Source: PVC group bacterium (lineage in GTDB: Bacteria; GCA-001730085; JADFSZ01). Taken from it: a stretch of DNA of 12,257 nt. The stretch's first letter is position 1. Every line of letters starts with the position of its first letter. The stretch is from assembly GCA_022560555.1 (NCBI GenBank), contig JADFSZ010000034.1:1-12257 (forward strand), given 5' to 3'. The position numbers were made by a program, and so were the translations under genes. The notes under the pieces were generated by a model. The model searched no databases, was not told the origin of the DNA, and worked only from the letters and a program-made list of their open reading frames with translations. This document shows, piece by piece, positions 7,601 through 12,257 of the stretch.

Positions 7601-8479
7601 ATACAGAAGGATCATGAGGAACTATTGAGACATCAATCTATTATTGCTTTAGGCAAACTTGGTTCAAGAGAGCTCAATTACAGTTCTGATATCGACCTTG
7701 TTTTTGTCCACACCGGGAAAGATACACATATCAAAGCGCTCAACAAAGTAAATATACAATTAATTCAGCTTCTGACGACCCCTTCGGATCTAGGACAACT
7801 TTTTCGTGTAGATACACGCTTAAGGCCCTATGGGAAATCCGGGACTTTGAGCAGCTCTGTTGAATTTTATAAGAAGTATTACAAAGAAAAAGCCGAAGGA
7901 TGGGAGATACAGTCATGGTTAAGGGCTAGATGCATATCCGGAAATTTTGAAATGGGAGAAAAACTGATCAGCCAAATTCAAAAGTCCGCCATCCAACCTA
8001 AGAATTATCAAAATATTCATGCCAGTATAAAGACAATGCGTCAAAAAACTCTTAAGCAACTTTCCCAAAAAGATCTTCTTGAACGCGATGTCAAAAATGG
8101 CCGTGGAGGTATTCGAACTATTGAGATGATCGTCCTCAATCTTATTTTACAACACAGCAATACACACCCGACTCTTCAGACAGGAAACATCCTTTTAGGT
8201 TTGGAAAAACTTATTCATTTTCGAATTATCGAACCAGAGATTTATCGGACATTAAAAAAAAGTTATAAGTTTTTAAGAACAGTAGAACACCGTATTCAGC
8301 TTCTCGGTTTGCAACAACGTCACGTTTTGCCTGATGACACAGAAGAGCTCGGACGTATTGCAAAACGAATGGGTTTTGAAGACCGCCTAGATAACACCGC
8401 CCTAGACCAATTCAAAAAGACTTATCAATCGATCACCGAACAGATTCAAACTCTGTCTGAAAAGCATCTGGAAAGCTAA
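4694..8479 (+). CDS. glnE: Glutamine synthetase adenylyltransferase/deadenylylase GlnE with N-terminal ACT domains
   Basis: GlnE attaches AMP to a tyrosine of GlnA to lower its activity and removes it again. At 1261 residues it is about 300 longer than the usual 950. An N-terminal extension holds two ACT-like segments: about 70-104 (FTITVIGFDTQGSF) and about 222-290 (TVLHITGPDTPAYLF through TDMYDRPL). Both resemble the glutamine-sensing ACT pair of GlnD, including the linker between them. Two nucleotidyltransferase modules follow. The first has GLGKFGGQELGYASDLE (473-489; acidic residues D487, E489, D535) and GALTDIEYAIQYLQLAHAH. The second has ALGKLGSRELNYSSDID (985-1001; D999, D1001, D1040) and GRGGIRTIE, FLRTVEHRIQLL, QQRHVLPDD. 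The first looks more like the C-terminal (adenylylating) half of classical GlnE and the second more like the N-terminal (deadenylylating) half, so the order seems swapped; this rests on remembered motifs, not an alignment. The start codon directly follows an in-frame TGA; its ribosome-binding site is weak. Divergent from its substrate gene glnA. Confidence 0.92.
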   Translation: MTPLDEKKLAQIKSRLPHIDETLIQNHIERLEEDYFLEFSDEDIITHIREISHLSTDTACKMIFQRSNKDFTITVIGFDTQGSFAVICGLLTSAGFNIQEGKSFTYSKSTPKTISKTKKPMRRSQARELARQTFYLERKKFITQLHCVHAAPDTLAKDFESQFQSQLNLYHGYLIDNKIKEVQKEINRLIQDHLIGLVPKNTSSSAHRLLPIDIQFEKEANQTVLHITGPDTPAYLFSLANALTLHGISIQKVSVKTKGAFVDDKITITDMYDRPLTQPHYLQKLKMAVASIKQFTHLLPLATDPTAAMHQFHQFIDDLMTKSNYALSPFDKDENLLMASLAKIFGARPHIWEDFIRMQHENLLPFLKNIGHLEKSKSKEVMLDELQNSLSKVKGFDRQVKAINEYKNEELFRIDLVHLIYPSITFIEFAEQLTQHAEAIISTTANLIYHYLEEQHGTPSNKDGSVCSFALFGLGKFGGQELGYASDLEIVFLYDENAQTNHSNNAIGNSVFFIKFVQNLLKALPAKNAGIFEIDLRLRPHGKKGPLASSLNRWGEYYLKDGGAYDYERQALIRLRPIYGNTDFCGKVMEIRDQIIYSESSISVKNSIEIRNKQILKNVTPGKINAKFSKGALTDIEYAIQYLQLAHAHQHPKLRTPNTIQAMEYMLETDILTPTEFEKLYNNYAFLRRVINALRMVRGNAKDLEIPDLASEEFIFLARNLGYVSKESQSAEDQLFKDIELTLKTTYVFYKAKFIEKKETAFEESGLPGLLLQKKMSENEVTRVLASLKVQDTKKIHGILKSLIQEVEDKNTLVAVLVLAERHIRRSPDPDKVIVNFGNFIIESSKQHISLKQLLYQPKYIEILITLFGFSDYLTIILTKNPQLLLTITNDRLLLYNKTHEHFASELSSCAPFTNDIRENLRMIQKYKNSETLRIGLRDIYLNKPFEQIVRELSDLADTIVDRIYRNILIQKDHEELLRHQSIIALGKLGSRELNYSSDIDLVFVHTGKDTHIKALNKVNIQLIQLLTTPSDLGQLFRVDTRLRPYGKSGTLSSSVEFYKKYYKEKAEGWEIQSWLRARCISGNFEMGEKLISQIQKSAIQPKNYQNIHASIKTMRQKTLKQLSQKDLLERDVKNGRGGIRTIEMIVLNLILQHSNTHPTLQTGNILLGLEKLIHFRIIEPEIYRTLKKSYKFLRTVEHRIQLLGLQQRHVLPDDTEELGRIAKRMGFEDRLDNTALDQFKKTYQSITEQIQTLSEKHLES

Positions 8480-8493
8480 CTTTCCTGTTTTTG

Positions 8494-10335
8494 TCATTTT
8501 CCCGTGGGCTTTTGTCCCCGGCTAACACGTTTTCTCTCGACTTCCTTTAAATGCAGTTTTCTCAAGCGAATATTTTTTGGAGTGATTTCAACAAGTTCAT
8601 CGTCTTCGATAAATTCCAGAGCAAATTCAAGAGTGATTTCTCTAGGGGTAATCAGCTGCATGGCGTCATCCGAACCCGCGGCGCGCATATTGGTGAGTTT
8701 TTTACCTTTCAGCACATTCACAACGAGATCAGCCCCTTTATTATTGACCCCAACAATCATCCCTTCATAGAGTTTCTTTCCGGGCTTCACAAACATTTCC
8801 CCTCGAGGCTGCAAATTAAAAATCGAATATCCCACAGCTTCCCCTTCCGATTGCGAGATAAGAACCCCGCTCTGACGTTTCGGCATATCACCTTTGTAGG
8901 TTTGATACTCAAGAAAATTCTGATACATGATCCCGGTTCCGCGTGTCATCCGCAAGAAGTCAGATCGAAAGCCAATCAAAGCGCGAGACGCAATCACAAA
9001 ATCCATCCGGCAGCTTCCGGTTGAGGTTGTCTTCATGTCTTTCATTTCGGCCTTTCTGACTCCGAGAGCTTCCATGACCGACCCTTGATATTGACTCTCA
9101 ACTTCAATCACAAGCTCTTCGACCGGTTCATGTGTTTGCTCACCCATTTTTTTCAATATGACTTTGGGACGTGATACCTCGAGTTCATACCCTTCCCTTC
9201 GCATGGTCTCGATTAATATCGCGAGATGAAGTTCTCCCCGACCTGAGACCTTAAATCGCTCTCCATTCTCTACTTCTTCAATCTTGATCCCCACATTGAC
9301 CATCGCTTCATGAAGAAGCCGTTCACGAATATGCCTGGAAGTCAAAAAACGCCCTCCGTCTTTACCGGACATCGGGCTGGTGTTGTGAGAAAAGTTCATC
9401 GAGATCGTTGGTTCATCGATTTTGATGGCAGGCAAGCCCTTAGGTTTTTCGTTATCCGCGATGGTTTCTCCGACTTCAACCCCCTCGACTCCCGCGATCA
9501 AAATAATATCTCCGGCTACGGCCTCTTCGGTCTCAACACGGGTCAGCCCGCAATATTTCATAATTTTTGTGATTTTCCCTTTAGTAACAGAGTTGTTCCG
9601 TTTTACGCACGCCACAGCATCTCCGACGGAAACCGATCCGCAGAACACCCGTCCGATCGCTATGCGGCCGACAAAGGAGTCGTAATCCAGCATTGTGACT
9701 AGCATTTGAAGCGGTAATTCCGGATCGGCCACGGGAGGCAAAACACGATGAAGAATAGTTTCTAGAAGGGGCTTTATAGAATCACGTGCGTCATCCAAAT
9801 CGATCACAGCATACTCGTCTTTACCCGAAGCATAGACAATCGGAAAATCCAGCTGTTCATTTGTGGCATTCAGTTCACAAAACAGATCAAATACGCTATC
9901 CGCTACTTCATCGGACCTCGCGCTCGGCCGGTCAATTTTGTTGATCACAAGAATGGGTTTTAGATGAAGCTCAAGGGATTTTTTCAGTACATATTTCGTT
10001 TGCGGCATGGGCCCTTCGGAGGCATCGACTAAAAGCAGAACTCCGTCAACCATCTCAAGGATCCTCTCCACTTCTGATCCAAAGTCCGCATGCCCCGGCG
10101 TGTCCACGATATTGCATTGGACCCCTTTAAACTCAAAGGAAGCAATTTTCGAAAATATCGTAATTCCCCGTTCCTTTTCGATAGGGTTCGAATCCATCAC
10201 GGTTACTTCACCCTCTTTAAACTCATACGCGCCCGTGTATTTGAGGATCGCGTCCATCAGTGTTGTTTTTCCATGATCAACATGAGCAATAATGGCCACA
10301 TTACGTACATTTTTTCTTCGCTTAAGATTCGGCAT
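8494..10335 (-). CDS. typA: Ribosome-associated GTPase TypA/BipA
   Basis: This translational GTPase of the EF-G/LepA group binds ribosomes and helps 50S assembly and growth under stress such as cold. The length, 613 residues, matches the usual 600-615. GTPase motifs are G1 AHVDHGKT (17-24), switch I ERGITI (55-60), G3 DTPGH (78-82), G4 NKID (132-135) and G5 YASG (168-171). The segments FGSEVERILEMVDGVLLLVDA, GPMPQT, NATNEQLDFPIVYASG and, in the C-terminal part, SRALIGFRSDFL and TRGTGIMYQNF are typical of TypA and separate it from LepA and EF-G. The start is the first ATG after an in-frame TAG; there is no clear ribosome-binding site. It converges on glnE with 14 bp between the stop codons and no hairpin terminator visible there. 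No good promoter is evident in the 108 bp upstream apart from a TATAAT on the minus strand at 10438-10443. Confidence 0.97.
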   Translation of the reverse strand: MPNLKRRKNVRNVAIIAHVDHGKTTLMDAILKYTGAYEFKEGEVTVMDSNPIEKERGITIFSKIASFEFKGVQCNIVDTPGHADFGSEVERILEMVDGVLLLVDASEGPMPQTKYVLKKSLELHLKPILVINKIDRPSARSDEVADSVFDLFCELNATNEQLDFPIVYASGKDEYAVIDLDDARDSIKPLLETILHRVLPPVADPELPLQMLVTMLDYDSFVGRIAIGRVFCGSVSVGDAVACVKRNNSVTKGKITKIMKYCGLTRVETEEAVAGDIILIAGVEGVEVGETIADNEKPKGLPAIKIDEPTISMNFSHNTSPMSGKDGGRFLTSRHIRERLLHEAMVNVGIKIEEVENGERFKVSGRGELHLAILIETMRREGYELEVSRPKVILKKMGEQTHEPVEELVIEVESQYQGSVMEALGVRKAEMKDMKTTSTGSCRMDFVIASRALIGFRSDFLRMTRGTGIMYQNFLEYQTYKGDMPKRQSGVLISQSEGEAVGYSIFNLQPRGEMFVKPGKKLYEGMIVGVNNKGADLVVNVLKGKKLTNMRAAGSDDAMQLITPREITLEFALEFIEDDELVEITPKNIRLRKLHLKEVERKRVSRGQKPTGK

Positions 10336-10416
10336 CTACACAACTTTTCTAAAATTTGATTATGTTTCAGGTTTACAGGATTTTTTCCAAAGAGGCCATG
10401 AAACAGGTGTTTGTTC

Positions 10417-10448
10417 GTTGATATAATGACTTTTTTTATTATATCACG
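10417..10448. repeat. Inverted repeat between the lemA remnant and typA
   Basis: Perfect 9-bp arms TGATATAAT (10419-10427) and ATTATATCA (10438-10446) flank a loop containing seven T. Two more pairs (CG/CG) form beyond a one-base bulge. Each arm carries TATAAT, a perfect -10 hexamer, one per strand; the minus-strand copy could serve typA, although no -35 fits. The right arm overlaps the stop codon of the lemA remnant. With the T-run in the loop it is not a normal terminator. Confidence 0.45.
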
Positions 10449-10725
10449 TTTTTGTCCAAATTCGGTTGTTGAGATTGAGATCCTCAACGAGACCATACAC
10501 AAGTTCTAAATCTTCAAAATACTCTTTGATTTGAACAGTCGCTACTAGGTTGGGAATGAAATCGTAGCGCTTTTTTAACAACGCGTCGATTCCCGCAAAC
10601 GAATTCGCAACCTGACTTTTCTTGTTGACTAAACCGTTATAAAGAATCACGACAAACAGAACAATAACACCAATAATGATAATAATAGTCCGCTTAGTCT
10701 TCTCTTTTGCGATCGTTAATATGCA
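10444..10725 (-). pseudogene. Truncated LemA-family gene remnant
   Basis: LemA proteins are about 180-200 residues: one N-terminal membrane helix and a helical-bundle domain outside the membrane. Here the frame from 10725 encodes a helix (RTIIIIIGVIVLFVVILYNG) and then KKSQVANSFAGIDALLKKR and YDFIPNLVATVQ, the hallmark start of LemA (YNGLV, ID..LK.RYD.IPNLV). It then leaves the family pattern and stops after about 30 more residues, so most of the bundle is missing. No ATG, GTG or TTG precedes the membrane helix in this frame. An ATG at 10724-10726 is one frame off, as if a base had been lost or gained. The only in-frame start, a GTG at 10650, would cut off most of the helix. A broken start plus truncation suggests decay; expression as a short membrane peptide is possible but unsupported. 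Confidence 0.7.
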
Positions 10726-10771
10726 TTAATCATACGCCTATTTTAGCATCTTTAAACACAATTAATTAAAT

Positions 10772-11605
10772 TCAATCAATACTTTTGATTTCGATCGACC
10801 GGATTTTATAATCACCCTCATAATAGTTCTCATGTGGCTCGCCTGTAACAAAATACTCCTGGTACTTTTTTTCAGTATGCCAGACTTCGTCAATCGGAAC
10901 ACGAGATTGCTCCAATAAAATACCTTTGTCATCTGAGACACTTAAAACATATTCGTAAGTTGTCTTTTCAATTTCGATTTTATACCAGGCGTCTTTTTGG
11001 TATTCCACACCTTTCACCCAATTAAACTCCCATTTATCGGTGCCACCATTATAGGAAACAAGCTCATTGTTTTCATCAAAATAGACCATAAATATCGGAT
11101 TCGGCATCCCATGCCCCCAAACGTTGTTATCCACATCGATAACAAGTTTGCGGTGCTGATGCCACCAGTCATTGGTATAATGTTCCGTCGGGGCCTGATC
11201 CGTAATCGCGATCAGATAACAGCCATTTTCATTTTTCGGCCCTTCTCGATACTCCTGATCACGGTTGTAGTTCTCAATATTTTTCAAATCATAATTGATT
11301 TGACCAATGACAACACTAACCTTGTATTTTTTTGGTAAATGTTGTGTCGATCGGATAATAGCCGAATCCCGGTAGGAATCTGACTTTTGCAGGGCGAATC
11401 CACTAAAACCATCAATGAGAAACGTCCCGCCTCGAAAGAGTTCAAACGTCAGTTGATTGTTCTTTCCAAAAGCTTTCCCATCCTCGGCAACAATCGGATC
11501 ATGGAATTCTTCTTTAAAATTATAGGCTCCATCCAAGCGAGTACATCCAATAAAGAGTCCGGCAAAGAACAAAAGAACAAAGCCGTATAGTATTTTATGG
11601 GGCAA
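10772..11605 (-). CDS. Lipoprotein, possible concanavalin A-like jelly-roll domain
   Basis: The 277-residue product starts with a basic, hydrophobic signal ending LFIGC, with Cys21 as the likely lipidated residue; Phe at -3 is slightly unusual for a lipobox. The mature part is rich in aromatic and acidic residues and appears to be all beta: GGTFLIDGFSGFALQ, KYKVSVVIGQINYDL, KLVIDVDNNVWG, NPIFMVYFDENNELV, WYKIEIEKTTYEYVLSVSD, and a closing GDYKIRSIEIKSID. The 'WYKIEIE...VSDDKG' and 'GDYKIRSIEI' pieces resemble strands of LamG/DUF1080-like carbohydrate-binding folds. I do not recognise the family with confidence, and no catalytic motif is clear. The start is TTG, with AAGGAG (11612-11617) 6 nt upstream. 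Only 14 bp separate it from the DUF2141 gene upstream, so the two are probably co-transcribed and both act outside the cytoplasm. Confidence 0.72.
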   Translation of the reverse strand: MPHKILYGFVLLFFAGLFIGCTRLDGAYNFKEEFHDPIVAEDGKAFGKNNQLTFELFRGGTFLIDGFSGFALQKSDSYRDSAIIRSTQHLPKKYKVSVVIGQINYDLKNIENYNRDQEYREGPKNENGCYLIAITDQAPTEHYTNDWWHQHRKLVIDVDNNVWGHGMPNPIFMVYFDENNELVSYNGGTDKWEFNWVKGVEYQKDAWYKIEIEKTTYEYVLSVSDDKGILLEQSRVPIDEVWHTEKKYQEYFVTGEPHENYYEGDYKIRSIEIKSID

Positions 11606-11611
11606 GGGGGA

Positions 11612-11617
11612 CTCCTT
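11612..11617 (-). promoter_or_regulatory. Ribosome-binding site supporting a TTG start for the lipoprotein
   Basis: The minus strand reads AAGGAG, 6 nt before TTG at 11603-11605. No ATG or GTG lies in frame close by, and the signal peptide begins right after this TTG. Confidence 0.7.
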
Positions 11618-11619
11618 AT

Positions 11620-12081
11620 CTATTGAGGATAATCTAATTTGATAACAATATCTTGACTCATTTTGGTAAGCGAGATCGCAGAATTTGAAAATTTCGGTAC
11701 GCTCATCACGATCTTTTGTCCATTTAAAAATCCGACTCCTTCTGTCGGAAACCCCATCGGGCCCATACCAAGCCTTTTGTTGCGATTTTCATCATGAACA
11801 ACAGACACAGCATATTCCCCAAAGGGGATGCCCTCACATTCACCATCGATGCTCATTTGCCCAACTTCTAGTTCAATCCATTGAAATTCATAAGCATGTT
11901 CGATACGAGTAGGATAGCCTTTTGGGCTGTTAAAAAGTGAAACACCAATCATGCCGGCATGCTTGTTCATTCCCTCAACACGGACTAAAAGAATCGTATA
12001 ATCAATGTCTTCTGCTTGCGCAAGGGGAATTAGAAAAAACCCAGTCATTATGCCAAAAAATATGATTTTTAATTTTTCCAT
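11620..12081 (-). CDS. DUF2141 family exported protein
   Basis: The 153-residue product has a signal peptide (residues 1-23, ending AQA), so the mature protein is periplasmic or secreted. The rest matches the DUF2141 pattern: GMIGVSLFNSPKGYP (43-57), a central PFGEYAVSVVHDENRNKRLG (86-105, with HDEN at 96-99), then GMGPMGFPTEGVGF (105-118) and FSNSAI (131-136). The fold is presumed to be a small beta sandwich; the function of the family is not established. An upstream in-frame ATG at 12141 would add 20 residues, but AAAGGA (12090-12095) lies 8 nt before the ATG at 12081, and that start puts the signal peptide at the N-terminus. It sits between a holin-like membrane gene and a lipoprotein gene on the same strand with tight spacing, so it is probably part of a small envelope operon. 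Confidence 0.85.
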   Translation of the reverse strand: MEKLKIIFFGIMTGFFLIPLAQAEDIDYTILLVRVEGMNKHAGMIGVSLFNSPKGYPTRIEHAYEFQWIELEVGQMSIDGECEGIPFGEYAVSVVHDENRNKRLGMGPMGFPTEGVGFLNGQKIVMSVPKFSNSAISLTKMSQDIVIKLDYPQ

Positions 12082-12089
12082 TTTAAGCA

Positions 12090-12095
12090 TCCTTT
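12090..12095 (-). promoter_or_regulatory. Ribosome-binding site that decides the DUF2141 start
   Basis: The minus strand reads AAAGGA, 8 nt before the ATG at 12081. It overlaps the ATG at 12090, so that codon cannot use it. Confidence 0.6.
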
Positions 12096-12122
12096 GTTTT
12101 TTGAGCACATTTAGTTGACAGT

Positions 12123-12257
12123 TTATTGTAAAGCCACGCAAAAAACAATGCCTCCAATAAAAGCGTCAATAAAACCAAAAACAAAACCGATAAGACTGTC
12201 GACTAGAGTACGACTATATCCGGGATAGATACTAAAAATCCTGGCAACAATATCCTG
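12123..12257 (-). CDS. Small holin-like membrane protein, 3' end, with probable frameshift
   Basis: The gene enters from the right edge. The visible 44 residues include SIYPGYSRTLVDSLIGFV and FGFIDAFIGGIVF, which fit the C-terminal half of a family of short two-helix membrane proteins often labelled 'bacteriophage holin' in environmental genomes. Members of that family end in an AWLYN-type tail. Here the frame instead reads CVALQ and stops at 12123. Removing one base from the A6 run at 12140-12145 restores AWLYNKLSTKCAQKTKDA, ending at 12083, one base before the DUF2141 ATG. A base-calling error in the homopolymer or a recent mutation is likely. The function is unknown; the holin label does not imply a phage here, and no phage genes are near. 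Confidence 0.6.
   Translation of the reverse strand, partial: QDIVARIFSIYPGYSRTLVDSLIGFVFGFIDAFIGGIVFCVALQ

Noticed and set aside
8480-8493. Bidirectional terminator between glnE and typA
   Set aside because: Only 14 bp separate the stop codons and no stem-loop could be found across the junction.
12083-12257. Phage lysis cassette suggested by the holin-like protein
   Set aside because: No endolysin, spanin or other phage gene is near. The family occurs as a chromosomal membrane protein, and its neighbours are DUF2141 and a lipoprotein.
1-12257. CRISPR arrays, tRNA or rRNA genes, insertion sequences, toxin-antitoxin or defence systems
   Set aside because: No regular repeat-spacer pattern, cloverleaf, transposase motif or recognisable defence protein was seen on either strand.

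Overview
The window looks like chromosomal DNA of a Gram-negative bacterium with moderately low G+C. The evidence is an OprP/OprO-type outer-membrane porin, exported proteins with signal peptides, and a lipoprotein. No marker fixes the taxon. The divergent glnA/glnE pair, a NifA-like regulator without nif genes, and a small holin-like membrane protein of the kind common in metagenome-assembled genomes would suit a candidate phylum such as Omnitrophota or a relative. That placement is a guess.

Left part (1-8479), nitrogen assimilation. On the minus strand, in transcription order, lie glnA (type I glutamine synthetase), a NifA-like sigma-54 activator, and the first 299 codons of a porin that runs off the left edge. 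glnA is followed by a strong hairpin terminator, so the activator is probably transcribed separately. Both glnA and the porin have well-spaced -24/-12 (sigma-54) promoters sharing the core TTGGCATG. The activator between them is the obvious candidate to drive both. On the plus strand, divergent from glnA, is a very large glnE (1261 aa). Its product carries a GlnD-like pair of ACT domains at the N-terminus and then two adenylyltransferase/deadenylylase modules, whose order appears reversed relative to classical GlnE. GlnA keeps the tyrosine loop that GlnE modifies. Together these genes form a compact circuit: sigma-54 transcriptional control of GlnA, and covalent control of GlnA by a GlnE that may sense glutamine directly.

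Right part (8494-12257), all on the minus strand. In transcription order there is the 3' end of a small holin-like membrane protein gene with an apparent frameshift at an A6 run, a DUF2141 periplasmic protein, a lipoprotein with a likely jelly-roll fold, a truncated LemA remnant, and typA/bipA, a ribosome-associated GTPase gene that converges on glnE with only 14 bp between. The first three look like one cell-envelope operon.

No rRNA, tRNA, CRISPR array, insertion sequence or phage module was seen. The points most worth a second look are the composite GlnE, the paired sigma-54 promoters linking a porin to nitrogen control, and the two damaged genes on the right.
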